Shown: piece after piece, positions 1 through 8,519 of the stretch | How the letters are laid out: each line of letters starts with the position of its first letter | How positions within the stretch are numbered: the stretch's first letter is position 1 | Origin: Rhodospirillales bacterium | Lineage (GTDB): Bacteria; Pseudomonadota; Alphaproteobacteria; Rhodospirillales; Casp-alpha2 | Length of the DNA stretch: 64,000 nt | Direction of reading: 5' to 3' | Assembly (NCBI GenBank): GCA_021775095.1 | Contig: JAJFII010000055.1 | Location: 1-64,000, forward strand | Program-made: the position numbers and the translations under genes | The notes under the pieces: generated by a model | What the model saw: only the letters and a program-made list of their open reading frames with translations | The model's database searches: none | Told to the model about the DNA's origin: nothing

Positions 1-65
1 GTTTTCTTGTATTCGTAAGCTTACGGACAAACAGAATTGCATGAAATTAATGGGTCCTGACCCTT
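1..65 (+). repeat. Dispersed repeat arm, end of an element cut by the window edge
   Basis: These bases match 34098-34162 in the same orientation with only about five differences, and end in the same motif (aattaatgggtcctgaccct). At the second site this sequence is the right arm of an inverted-repeat element of about 268 bp (33895-34162). So this is most likely the right end of another copy whose body lies before base 1. Family unknown. The gggtc..gaccc core resembles motifs found near REP-type and RAYT-associated repeats, but that link is an inference. Confidence 0.6.
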
Positions 66-157
66 ATGTATCGTGAATCTTACGAATAGGGTGAAGGAAT
101 TGACAAATTGTGGTATCGTACGGGCATCGACCAATCGCAGACACGGGAGACACCGCT

Positions 158-484
158 ATGGCTAACCCCTTTACGCGGCTTTGCCTGATGGTGCTGATAT
201 CGGCGCTGCTCACGGTCACGACGGCCGTTGCCGGTCCGTCGTGCACCTGTCGATATGCCGGACAATCCTTTCAGGTGAACAGTTGTGTCTGTATCACCAC
301 TGCCGCCGCCCGCCCGCAGGTCGCCTGCTGCGGTATGGTGGTGAACAACACCTCATGGACCTTCACCAAAAAGGCCTGTCCCATGGCCGCACTTGAAACC
401 GTTCGGGACATACCGATTAAATTTGCGCAAAGCACTGCAATCGCGTTCTCTGGCAAGCAAACTCAGGGGAATACATTTAAATGA
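158..484 (+). CDS. Small exported cysteine-rich hypothetical protein
   Basis: Predicted 108 residues. An N-terminal hydrophobic stretch (about residues 5-24) ends in an Ala-X-Ala-like site (AVAG), so export to the periplasm is likely. The mature part has a CTC pair, a CVC pair, an ACCG motif and one further Cys, which suggests disulfides or metal binding. The start at 158 is preferred over an earlier GTG because a GGGAG box lies 9 bases upstream and the signal peptide then begins correctly. Its stop overlaps the start of the cupin gene (ATGA), so the two are translationally coupled. No family recognised. Confidence 0.6.
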   Translation: MANPFTRLCLMVLISALLTVTTAVAGPSCTCRYAGQSFQVNSCVCITTAAARPQVACCGMVVNNTSWTFTKKACPMAALETVRDIPIKFAQSTAIAFSGKQTQGNTFK

Positions 485-747
485 ACGACGCCGAATTTAA
501 ACAGTATCTTTCGCAACAGGGGTATGGCGACGCCAATTCCGTCACCTATGATGCGGATTTTCATAACGACATGCATAGCCATGAATTTTCCGCCTGCCTG
601 CGGGTTAAAGCCGGTGCTTTTACCCTGGTAACCGGATCCGACGCTGTCACTTACCAACCGGGCGAAATTTGCGAATTGGCTGCTGGCACGCCCCATGCCG
701 AGCGGGCCGGTCCCGATGGGGTGACGTTTCTGGTTGGGAAAAAATAA
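481..747 (+). CDS. Small cupin-domain protein
   Basis: 88 residues, matching a single cupin barrel. The first cupin motif is visible as HNDMHSHEF...A (about residues 27-36, metal-ligand-type histidines) and the second as PGEICELAAGTPHAE (about 60-74). Such one-domain cupins bind a metal or a small ligand; enzymatic or sensory role unknown. It overlaps the exported cysteine-rich gene by four bases, so both are one operon. Downstream to 861 there is no further gene and no obvious terminator. Confidence 0.75.
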   Translation: MNDAEFKQYLSQQGYGDANSVTYDADFHNDMHSHEFSACLRVKAGAFTLVTGSDAVTYQPGEICELAAGTPHAERAGPDGVTFLVGKK

Positions 748-861
748 CCAACAGCGACCAGCGCTGGAAAGACAGGAGCCGCCACCGCCCGCGTGAGCGA
801 GCCAGCAGATATCTGCCACGACCGTTGTTGCCGGCCGCGTAAAATCTGAAAATGGCCGGAT

Positions 862-2526
862 TTAAGGGCAACTCGGCAGGTTCAGGGCGTGGCGTTTGGC
901 GCTTTGTCGGGCAATTTCATATCCGGCGTCGGCGTGCCGCATAACCCCGGTAGCCGGATCATTCCACAGGGTTCGGGCGATGATTTCATCGGCCTCGGCC
1001 GAACCATCGGCGATGATCGCGATCCCGGCATGTTGGCTGAAGCCCATTCCAACGCCGCCGCCATGGTGGAAACTGACCCAGGTCGCCCCATTGGCGACAT
1101 TCAGCAGGGCGTTTAAAATGGGCCAGTCGGAGATCGCGTCGGAACCATCTTTCATGCCCTCGGTTTCCCGGTTGGGGCTGGCAACGGAACCGCTGTCCAT
1201 ATGATCACGGCCAATGACCACCGGCGCGTCGAGTTCGCCGGTGCGGACCATTTCATTAAAGGCCAGGCCGATGCGATCACGGTCACCCAAACCGATCCAG
1301 CAAATGCGCGACGGCAACCCCTGGAATTTAATATGTTTGCGCGCCTTATCGAGCCAGGTGTGGAGGAACAGATCATCGGGCATCAGCTCGCGCACCTTGG
1401 CATCGGTTTTATAAATATCCTGCGGATTGCCCGAAAGCGCGACCCAGCGGAACGGGCCTTTGCCTTGACAAAATAATGGCCGCACATAGGCCTCGACGAA
1501 CCCCGGAAACGCGAAGGCCCCTTCCAGACCGGCTTCTTCCGCCATGGCTCTGAGATTATTGCCATATTCCAAGACGATGGAACCGCGATTCTGAAACGCC
1601 AGCATCAGTTCCACATGTTTTGCCATGGATTTTTTGGCCGCTTCGGCGACCCCTGCCGGATCGCGAATTTGTCCGTCTTGCCATTCTGCAACCGACCAGC
1701 CATGGGGCAAATACCCATTTATCGGGTCATGGGCCGAGGTTTGGTCGGTTAAAACATCGGGAACAAGGGACCGGCCAGCCATATCACCGAGCACATCAAT
1801 GACGTTACCCAGCAGGCCAACGCTAAGGGTTTTCCCGGCGCGGTTTGCTGCGGTTATTTTTGCCAGGGCTTCGTCCAGGGTTTCCGCCGATGTTTCCAGA
1901 TACCCCGAGCGCAGGCGAAATTCGATTTTCTGGCGCTGGCACTCAACCACCAGCGCATTAAACCCGGCCATGGTTGCGGCCAAAGGTTGCGCCCCGCCCA
2001 TGCCGCCCAGACCGCTGGTAACCACCAGTTTGCCGGCCACATCGCCATCGAAATGCCGACGACCGATTTCTGAAAAGGTCTCGTACGTGCCCTGGACAAT
2101 GCCTTGCGAGCCGATGTAAATCCACGAGCCGGCAGTCATCTGGCCGTACATGGTCAAACCCAGTTTATCGAGCTCGTTAAATTTCTCCCAGGTCGCCCAA
2201 TGGGGGACAATATTGCCGTTGGCAATCAACACCCGTGGTGCCATCCGGTGGGTTTTAAAGACGCCGGCGGCCTTGCCGCTTTGCACCAGCAGGGTTTCAT
2301 CGTTTTCCAGCTGTTTGAGGGCATCAACGATGCCATCAAAACACTGCCAATTGCGCGCTGCTCGACCGATCCCGCCATAAACCACCAAGTCCTCCGGTCG
2401 TTCTGCCACGTCCGGATCGAGGTTGTTCATCAGCAATCGCAAGGGTGCTTCCGTCTGCCAGCTTTTGGCGTTAAGCCGGGTGCCGGTTGGGGCGCGAACG
2501 ATCCGGCTGTTGGTCCTATCTGGCAT
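862..2526 (-). CDS. hutU: Urocanate hydratase (urocanase)
   Basis: 554 residues, normal length for urocanase, which hydrates urocanate to 4-imidazolone-5-propanoate using tightly bound NAD+ in the cytoplasm. Conserved blocks are intact: the [10 protein letters not shown] glycine-rich segment, [10 protein letters not shown] with Cys409 (equivalent to the reactive Cys410 of the Pseudomonas enzyme), [20 protein letters not shown], and [17 protein letters not shown] near the C-terminus. It is the last gene of a leftward run (IclR, quinone-reductase-like, CoA-transferase, hutU), 24 bases after the CoA-transferase. No hutH or hutI lies in the window, so the substrate may be imported urocanate or an analogue. 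A variant such as thiourocanate hydratase cannot be excluded from sequence alone. Confidence 0.93.
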   Translation of the reverse strand: MPDRTNSRIVRAPTGTRLNAKSWQTEAPLRLLMNNLDPDVAERPEDLVVYGGIGRAARNWQCFDGIVDALKQLENDETLLVQSGKAAGVFKTHRMAPRVLIANGNIVPHWATWEKFNELDKLGLTMYGQMTAGSWIYIGSQGIVQGTYETFSEIGRRHFDGDVAGKLVVTSGLGGMGGAQPLAATMAGFNALVVECQRQKIEFRLRSGYLETSAETLDEALAKITAANRAGKTLSVGLLGNVIDVLGDMAGRSLVPDVLTDQTSAHDPINGYLPHGWSVAEWQDGQIRDPAGVAEAAKKSMAKHVELMLAFQNRGSIVLEYGNNLRAMAEEAGLEGAFAFPGFVEAYVRPLFCQGKGPFRWVALSGNPQDIYKTDAKVRELMPDDLFLHTWLDKARKHIKFQGLPSRICWIGLGDRDRIGLAFNEMVRTGELDAPVVIGRDHMDSGSVASPNRETEGMKDGSDAISDWPILNALLNVANGATWVSFHHGGGVGMGFSQHAGIAIIADGSAEADEIIARTLWNDPATGVMRHADAGYEIARQSAKRHALNLPSCP

Positions 2527-2550
2527 CGTATCTCCTTAGGAAAAAAATTA

Positions 2551-3774
2551 TCAGATGGCGTTTTTATCTCTGAGTGTGGTGATTTCGGTTTCGCTTAATC
2601 CCATGACCTGGCCCAGCACCTGGTCTGTATGCTGGCCAAGAGTTGGCGTCTCGGGCGGACCCTCAGGTGCCGGGTCCTTTGTATTTTTGGAAAACTTAAC
2701 GGGTTGCGGAACCAGCGGCACGGCGCCAAATTTTTCATGGATGCCTTCAACCACCAGGTGGCGTTCTTGCACGTGATCGGAATCGACCAATTGTTTCAGG
2801 TCCCAAACAGGAGCCGCGGGAATACGCGCCTGGAGAAGTTTACCGATGGCCTGGTTCTGGGTCTGGCGCGCCGTCCATTGCGCGATCAACGCACGCAACG
2901 CCTGTTCGTTTTTATTCCGTGCGCCATTGGATTTATATTTGGGATCGTCAGCCAGACCCGTCATCCCCATGACCTCGCCAAGGGCGCGAAAGGCACCGTC
3001 GGAAAAACAGACCATGACGATATCGCCGTCTTTTGTCGGGAAACTGTCGACCGGATAGGTCACCGGATGGCGATTGCCGACGGGTTTTGGCGTATCATCC
3101 ATATACAATTGGCGCGACAGGCCGGTCAGTTGCATGGCCATCATACTGTCCAGCATGGCGATATCAACATGACGGCCGCAGCCGGAACGTTGCCGATCAA
3201 ACAACGCGGCGACAATGCCAAACGCCGCAAACATGCCGGTGCAGACGTCGGCAACGGACTCGCCCACCGCAGTGGCCGGACCACCCTTGGGGCCGGTTAA
3301 ACTCATGAGGCCGCTCATCGCCTGAATGACCAGATCAAAAGCCGGCCAATCCTTGAGCGGGCTGATTTGTCCGAATCCGGATATCGACGCATAAATCAGT
3401 GTGGCGTTCAGTTTGCGCAGGGTTGGTTCGTCAAGCCCCAGACGGGCCATTACGCCAGGCCGGAAATTTTCAACCAAAACATCACATTTCGGCACCAAAG
3501 CCTTAATCAGGGCCCGCCCTTCTTCGGACTTCATATTAACCGTGACGCTTTTTTTGTTGCGGTTCAGAAGCATAAAGTAGGCGCTTTCATCGTCCTTGAA
3601 CGGGCCAAACATCCGCCCTTCGTCGCCGCTGCCCGGCATCTCGATTTTAATGACTTCGGCCCCCAGATCGGCCAGCATGGAAGTACAGAACGGACCAGAC
3701 ATAACCCGCGACAAATCAAGCACCCGGATGCCCTTTAACAGTTGCGGATTGCCGGCACCATTTGCATTTGTCAT
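2551..3774 (-). CDS. CaiB/BaiF family CoA-transferase
   Basis: 407 residues, typical of family III CoA-transferases, which move CoA between carboxylic acids through an aspartyl-CoA intermediate. The N-terminus has the hallmark segment GIRVLDLSRVMSGPFC...LADLGAEVIKIE, and the likely catalytic Asp176 lies in GESVADVCTG. The dimeric interlocked fold is expected from the family. The start overlaps the end of the upstream reductase gene, so they are co-translated. Placement between a reductase and urocanase suggests activation of an organic acid made or used in the same pathway. The specific acid cannot be read from the sequence. Confidence 0.9.
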   Translation of the reverse strand: MTNANGAGNPQLLKGIRVLDLSRVMSGPFCTSMLADLGAEVIKIEMPGSGDEGRMFGPFKDDESAYFMLLNRNKKSVTVNMKSEEGRALIKALVPKCDVLVENFRPGVMARLGLDEPTLRKLNATLIYASISGFGQISPLKDWPAFDLVIQAMSGLMSLTGPKGGPATAVGESVADVCTGMFAAFGIVAALFDRQRSGCGRHVDIAMLDSMMAMQLTGLSRQLYMDDTPKPVGNRHPVTYPVDSFPTKDGDIVMVCFSDGAFRALGEVMGMTGLADDPKYKSNGARNKNEQALRALIAQWTARQTQNQAIGKLLQARIPAAPVWDLKQLVDSDHVQERHLVVEGIHEKFGAVPLVPQPVKFSKNTKDPAPEGPPETPTLGQHTDQVLGQVMGLSETEITTLRDKNAI

Positions 3775-4745
3775 TTTGTCCCCATCTTCAATACGATTTT
3801 GCCCATGGAATCCCGTGACTTTAAGGCGTGCAGGGCCGCCGGCAGCTGCTCGAACCCAAACCGCTTGTCAATCACCGGATGGATCGTTCCCGCTGCCAGC
3901 ATGTTCACCAGTTTTTTATGGACCCGCTGCAGCATTGGCCCGTCGTGGTCATGGTTCCAATAGACCCCTTTGGCGGCAGCGCGTTTCAAAAGCAATCGAT
4001 GGGCTTGCAACTTGGGGATCTCGCCCGATGCAAATCCAACAATCAATAGAGTGCCGTCCCGGGCAATGCAGCGCAAACTTTGCTGAGCGATCTCACCGCC
4101 GACCGGATCGACAATATGATTGGCACCCCGGCCTTTGGTTATCTGTTTCACCTGGTCGGGCCAGTCCGCATCCGAATAATTGATCGCCGCGTCCGCCCCA
4201 TGGGCCGTTGCCAGCTCGAGCTTTTGTTGGCTGCCCGCAGTGGCGATCACATTGGCACCCATGGTTTTGGCGATCTCGACGGCGGCCAGGCCAATGCCGC
4301 CTGCCGCCGCATGGACAAGCACCCAGTCGTTGGGCGTGACAACAGAACATTCACCCAGGGCGACCAGAGCCGTTGTATAAACCACCGGCAGTGCCGCTGC
4401 CGTATCAAAATCCGTGCCAGCGGGAATCTCGATTGCCATGTCGACCCGAACCAGGGCCTGTTCGGCAAATCCGCCGCAGTCGACCTTGCCGGCAATTCTG
4501 TCGCCCACGGCCCAGGCCCCCGCCACGGGGGCTTCAATAACCACACCCGCCACTTCCTGGCCGGGCGTAAAAGGCCGGGCCGGCCGTACTTGGTACTGGT
4601 CCTCAATCATCAACAAATCGGAAAAATTTAAGGCCGACGCCCTGACCTCGATCAAGACCTGCGTCGGGCCGGGTTGCGGCGCGAAAGCTTCACCGAGGGT
4701 CAGACCGTCAATGCTTTTCACGTCGCCAGATAACCAATGTCTCAT
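3771..4745 (-). CDS. NADPH:quinone oxidoreductase-like MDR enzyme
   Basis: 324 residues from the ATG at 4745, which overlaps the IclR stop (TCAT on the + strand). It belongs to the zinc-free medium-chain reductase group (QOR, enoyl reductases, crotonyl-CoA reductase relatives). Visible marks are the N-terminal GroES-like half (SALNFSDLLMIEDQYQ, PGQEVAGVV), the nucleotide-binding VHAAAGGIGLAAVEIAKTMGA segment, and GKIVLKM at the C-terminus. No structural zinc cysteine cluster is seen. NAD(P)H-dependent reduction of a quinone or an alpha,beta-unsaturated acyl compound is expected. The CoA-transferase neighbour makes an acyl-CoA-type substrate plausible. Confidence 0.85.
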   Translation of the reverse strand: MRHWLSGDVKSIDGLTLGEAFAPQPGPTQVLIEVRASALNFSDLLMIEDQYQVRPARPFTPGQEVAGVVIEAPVAGAWAVGDRIAGKVDCGGFAEQALVRVDMAIEIPAGTDFDTAAALPVVYTTALVALGECSVVTPNDWVLVHAAAGGIGLAAVEIAKTMGANVIATAGSQQKLELATAHGADAAINYSDADWPDQVKQITKGRGANHIVDPVGGEIAQQSLRCIARDGTLLIVGFASGEIPKLQAHRLLLKRAAAKGVYWNHDHDGPMLQRVHKKLVNMLAAGTIHPVIDKRFGFEQLPAALHALKSRDSMGKIVLKMGTK

Positions 4746-5533
4746 GGGTTGGCGTCTCCGTTGATATGCCCGGTGATCCGGTTTGCCGCCGTGCGCAACA
4801 ATTGGCCGGCATCCTGTACCCAAGTTTCTGTCAAGCGGTGGACCGGGCCGGCAATCGCCACACTGCCCAGGGGGTGCCCGTCGCGGTCGGAAAATCCGGC
4901 AGCAACGCCGACCACACCCGGATAGGTTTCCTCTTTGGAAATGGCATAACCGCGGTTTTTGGTCTGCTCCAGATCAATCAGCAGTGCCGATTGATCGACA
5001 ACGGTTTGCGCCGTATAGGCGTCCAAAGGTCGTTCCAGATAGGCCCGTTGCGCGGCCCTGTTTAACAGCGCCAGAATGGCCTTTGGCGCGGCACCGGCAT
5101 GCAGCGGGAAACTCGTGCCAATGCGTTCAAACACCCGCAACCCGTCACGCCGGCTTTCAATCTGATCGATGCAGACGGCGGCCTGACGGGATTCGTTATA
5201 TTCGGTTAAAATGATGGTTTCCTCCGTCAGGCTTGCCAGCTCCACCAGCATCGGCTGGCACAGGGCCGACAGGTCAAAACTGGCTTCGGCGCGCCGTCCC
5301 AAATCGATGGCCGCTGGCCCCAACCGGTATTTGCCGGACGACGGATTCAGGGTCAAAAATCCCTGATCGTTCAAAAACCGTGCAATGCGGGAGATCACCG
5401 GTCGCTGCATACCCGTCGCCCGCGACAGCTCAGCCTGCGTCCATGACGGCGTCTCAATTTGAAACAGATGCAAAATCTGGAAAGATTTCGCCAGCGTTCC
5501 GGTGCCGACGGGTGGTTTGGTTAAGGACATCAT
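4742..5533 (-). CDS. IclR family transcriptional regulator
   Basis: 263 residues. The N-terminal winged helix-turn-helix (about residues 10-70: LAKSFQILHLF...SRATGMQRPVISRIARFLNDQGFL) and C-terminal effector domain (about 85-260) match IclR. Promoter-proximal gene of the leftward catabolic run and divergent from the ABC importer at 5722, so it probably controls both directions from 5534-5721. IclR proteins usually sense a small aromatic or carboxylic pathway compound. The ligand here is unknown but is expected to be the substrate of this locus. Confidence 0.9.
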   Translation of the reverse strand: MMSLTKPPVGTGTLAKSFQILHLFQIETPSWTQAELSRATGMQRPVISRIARFLNDQGFLTLNPSSGKYRLGPAAIDLGRRAEASFDLSALCQPMLVELASLTEETIILTEYNESRQAAVCIDQIESRRDGLRVFERIGTSFPLHAGAAPKAILALLNRAAQRAYLERPLDAYTAQTVVDQSALLIDLEQTKNRGYAISKEETYPGVVGVAAGFSDRDGHPLGSVAIAGPVHRLTETWVQDAGQLLRTAANRITGHINGDANP

Positions 5534-5721
5534 GTGTCAATATATAATACATGTATACAGATAATGAAACATATATCCGTTGACCTGCTGCCAATTTGAT
5601 GTTTTTGTTGGCGCGGGAGCAGGCAAATATATCTTTTATCACGAAGAACGAGACTCTTTCGCTTCTCTCGTTTTAGAATAATCCGGTTTTATCATTTAAG
5701 GGTCCTCAGGGAGGGAAAATC
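5534..5721. promoter_or_regulatory. Divergent control region between IclR gene and ABC importer
   Basis: AT-rich 188-bp gap holding both outward promoters. A perfect 10-base palindrome, atacatgtat, sits at 5547-5556, close to the IclR start, and is a candidate operator. Before the binding-protein gene a strong Shine-Dalgarno (AGGGAGG) lies around 5709-5715. Exact -35/-10 hexamers are not clear. Confidence 0.5.
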
Positions 5722-6699
5722 ATGAAAAAAATTACAAAATTTGCACTTATCGGCGTGGCTGTCGGCCTCGCCTTTTCAACCGCGAACGCCGCAGAAATGA
5801 AAAAAGTTGCGATCTCGACGATTGTTGAAGTTCCGGCTTTGACCGACACCAAAAAAGGCATCCTCGAGGGATTGGCTGAAAAAGGTTTTGTCGTCGGCAA
5901 AAACATCGAAGTGGATTATCAGAACGCCAATGGCAACATGCCAACCCAACAGCAAATTGCCAAAAAATTCATTGGTGCCAATCCGGATATTATTATCCCA
6001 ATCACCACACCCACGTCTCAGGCTATGGTTGCCGGCACCAAGACCATTCCCATCGTCTTCGCGACCGTTACCGACCCGATCAAAGCCCAACTGATTTCCA
6101 GATACGAAAAACCCGGCGGCAACGTCACCGGGGTATCCGATGCGGCACCCATCGGTCCGCAGCTCGATATGTTCCAGGAGATCGTGCCCGGATTAAAAAA
6201 GCTTGGTTTCATTTACAACCCGGGCCTGGATAATGCCCTGGCGACCCTCGGCTGGGTCAAGGAACAAGGCGCGCCACGGGGAATTACCGTGGTCGAAAGC
6301 CCGGCACCGACCACCAATGAAGTTATTCTGGCAACCAAAAAACTGATCGGTGAAGTCGACGCCATTTACATTCCCAACGACACCACCATTGTCGCCGCCC
6401 TGGAAGCCATCATCAAGATTGCCCAGGATGTTGATATGCCCGTATTTACCGGCGAAACCGGCGGCGTCACCCGTGGTGCCGCGGCATCCGTCGGCCTCGA
6501 CTACGTCGAAGTCGGCCGGGTCACCGGACGGATGGCGGCAGAAGTTCTCGCCGGCAAAAATCCCGGCGATATTGATGCGGTTATTGCCTACAAGGTGGTC
6601 GATAAATTTATTGTCGCCGTCAATCTGGGATCGGCAAAAAAAATGGGCATGACCATTCCCAAATCGGTCATGGATCGGGCCACACAAATCATCGAGTAG
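5722..6699 (+). CDS. ABC importer substrate-binding protein, TrpX-like
   Basis: 325 residues with a signal peptide (MKKITKFALIGVAVGLAFS..ANA, cleavage about residue 23). The body is a type I periplasmic-binding fold of the ABC_sub_bind/DUF534 family, as in TrpX: repeated alpha/beta halves, PDIIIPITTPTSQAM, VFATVTDP and PGGNVTGVSD. Relatives bind tryptophan or other aromatic or small amino-acid-like ligands. It starts a rightward operon with permease and ATPase, though a strong hairpin separates it from them. Position opposite urocanase suggests an imidazole-type ligand, which is inference. Confidence 0.88.
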   Translation: MKKITKFALIGVAVGLAFSTANAAEMKKVAISTIVEVPALTDTKKGILEGLAEKGFVVGKNIEVDYQNANGNMPTQQQIAKKFIGANPDIIIPITTPTSQAMVAGTKTIPIVFATVTDPIKAQLISRYEKPGGNVTGVSDAAPIGPQLDMFQEIVPGLKKLGFIYNPGLDNALATLGWVKEQGAPRGITVVESPAPTTNEVILATKKLIGEVDAIYIPNDTTIVAALEAIIKIAQDVDMPVFTGETGGVTRGAAASVGLDYVEVGRVTGRMAAEVLAGKNPGDIDAVIAYKVVDKFIVAVNLGSAKKMGMTIPKSVMDRATQIIE

Positions 6700-6722
6700 A
6701 TCCCTAAGACGAACAACAGTCC

Positions 6723-6769
6723 GGCACGAAAACCGTCCTGAATGGGAACTGGTTTTCGTGCCTTTTTTT
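6723..6769 (+). terminator. Intra-operon terminator/attenuator after binding-protein gene
   Basis: A perfect 12-base stem (ggcacgaaaacc at 6723-6734, ggttttcgtgcc at 6751-6762) with a 16-base loop is followed by seven T residues (6763-6769). It lies 23 bases after the binding-protein stop and before the permease gene, so it should stop many transcripts and keep binding protein in excess of membrane components. Confidence 0.85.
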
Positions 6770-6804
6770 GTAGTCCGCGCATCGACAAAAAGGCGTGATC
6801 GCCC

Positions 6805-7710
6805 ATGTCTCTATATGAAATTCTTGGCACCCTGGAAACCGGTTTTGTCTTTGGCCTGGTTGCCTTGGGTGCCTACCTGACTTTTAAAATACTCGACTTT
6901 CCCGACCTTACCGTCGAAGGCAGTTTTCCGCTCGGGGCTGCAGTTTGTGCGGCGCTGATTGTTCAGGGCGGCTGGAATCCCTGGGCAGCGACGGCGATGG
7001 CCGCCGTCATCGGCTTTGGTGCCGGATATGGGACGGCCTATTTGAACGTGCGGTTTAATATTTTGCATATTCTGGCCGGCATCCTCATGGCCATCTCGCT
7101 TTATTCGATCAATTTGCGCATCATGAACGGCCCCAACGAGCCATTGTTAAACGTCACCACCGTGTTCTCAGCCTTCGAAGATTTGGGGTACCCCGGTTAT
7201 ATGATCAACCCGGTATTTTTGGGATTTGTCGTCATCGGCGTTAAATTGGCCCTCGACGCTTTTCTGGCGACCGGTTGGGGCATGTCCATGCGCGCCGCCG
7301 GCGCCAACCCGGCCATGGCGGAAGCCAATGGCATCAATGTCGGCAACATGAAACTATACGGGGTTGGTCTGGCCAATGCCCTGACCGCCCTGGCCGGTGC
7401 GCTGTTTGCGCAAATCTTTGGTGCGGCCGACGCCTATATGGGAATTGGCGTTATTATCGTTGGTCTGGCGTCGGTTATTGTTGGCATGTCGATCCTGCCG
7501 TCACGGACCATTTTCCTGGCGACAATCGCCTGTATCCTGGGTGCCGTGCTTTACCGGTTGGCCGTTGCCCTGGCCCTCAATGCCGATTTCTTAGGCTTGC
7601 GCGCGTCCGACGTGCAACTGGTGACCGCCGTGCTGGTGGCGCTCGCGTTAATCGCACAGCAGTCCGGCTCATCGCTCTTTAAAATATTCAAAAAGGGGCG
7701 CGGCAAATGA
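6805..7710 (+). CDS. ABC importer permease, TrpY/LivH-like
   Basis: 301 residues with about eight to nine hydrophobic helices spread over the length. It belongs to the branched-chain/CUT2-like inner-membrane permease superfamily (BPD_transp_2) used by TrpXYZ-type systems. The segment MRAAGANPAMAEANGINVGNMKLYG (around residues 158-180) is the cytoplasmic coupling loop typical of this family. The stop overlaps the ATPase start by four bases. A single permease gene implies a homodimeric channel. Confidence 0.88.
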   Translation: MSLYEILGTLETGFVFGLVALGAYLTFKILDFPDLTVEGSFPLGAAVCAALIVQGGWNPWAATAMAAVIGFGAGYGTAYLNVRFNILHILAGILMAISLYSINLRIMNGPNEPLLNVTTVFSAFEDLGYPGYMINPVFLGFVVIGVKLALDAFLATGWGMSMRAAGANPAMAEANGINVGNMKLYGVGLANALTALAGALFAQIFGAADAYMGIGVIIVGLASVIVGMSILPSRTIFLATIACILGAVLYRLAVALALNADFLGLRASDVQLVTAVLVALALIAQQSGSSLFKIFKKGRGK

Positions 7711-8501
7711 TCGAGCTGAAAGATATCCATGTAACCTTTAACAAGGGTACGCCGCTCGAAACCCGGGCCCTGCGCGGCATCGATCTGCATGTGCCGAAAA
7801 GTCAGTTCCTCACCGTTATCGGCTCCAACGGTGCCGGCAAATCGACCGCTCTTAACGTCATGGCCGGAATCGCACCGGTTGAACAGGGGCACTTGCGGGT
7901 CGGCCAATCCGATATGACCGACTGGCCTGTGCACAAACGCGCGCACGCCATTTCCCGGGTTTTTCAGGACCCCAAAATGGGCACCTGCGAAGATTTAACG
8001 ATCCTCGAAAACTTTGCCCTCGCTTACGGCCGAACCAAACCCCGGGGGTTTCGGTTTGCCGTCGACCCGGCGATCCGCGCCTCCGTCGCCGACCGCCTCA
8101 GCGTCCTTAAACTGGGTCTTGAGGACCGCCTGGGGGATAAGGTCGGTTTGCTGTCGGGCGGTCAGCGCCAGGCGGTCAGCCTGTTAATGGCAACGACCGG
8201 CGATACCCAGGTGCTTTTACTGGATGAACACACCGCAGCCCTGGATCCAAAAACCGCCGACTTTGTTTTGCAGATTACCAATTCGATCGTCAAGGAACTG
8301 GATTTGACGGCGGTTATGGTCACCCATTCCATGGCTCAGGCCTTGCATACCGGCGACCGCACGATCATGTTCCACCAGGGCCGGATTATTTTTGATGTGG
8401 CCGGAGAACAACGCGACACGATGCAGGTGGAAGACCTGTTGCACCTGTTCAAACGCGAACAGGGCGAAGAACTGGCAGACGATTCACTTCTGCTGGGTTA
8501 A
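7707..8501 (+). CDS. ABC importer ATP-binding protein, TrpZ-like
   Basis: 264 residues. Walker A is GSNGAGKST (about residues 45-53), the Q-loop region is RVFQDPKMG, the signature is LSGGQRQA, Walker B is VLLLDEHTAALD, and the switch histidine is in MVTHSM. All ATPase motifs are intact. The start overlaps the permease stop (ATGA). It energises import by the 5722-8501 transporter, with the binding protein delivering ligand from the periplasm. Confidence 0.92.
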   Translation: MIELKDIHVTFNKGTPLETRALRGIDLHVPKSQFLTVIGSNGAGKSTALNVMAGIAPVEQGHLRVGQSDMTDWPVHKRAHAISRVFQDPKMGTCEDLTILENFALAYGRTKPRGFRFAVDPAIRASVADRLSVLKLGLEDRLGDKVGLLSGGQRQAVSLLMATTGDTQVLLLDEHTAALDPKTADFVLQITNSIVKELDLTAVMVTHSMAQALHTGDRTIMFHQGRIIFDVAGEQRDTMQVEDLLHLFKREQGEELADDSLLLG

Positions 8502-8519
8502 TAAAACAAGGATAAAAAA

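Noticed and set aside
862-2526. Calling the urocanase a thiourocanate hydratase
   Set aside because: All visible motifs are those of ordinary urocanase and no ergothionase gene is in the window. Kept as an open alternative.
1625-2598. Long antisense open frames across urocanase
   Set aside because: GC-rich third positions of the real gene create long frames on the other strand; the urocanase motifs decide the coding strand.
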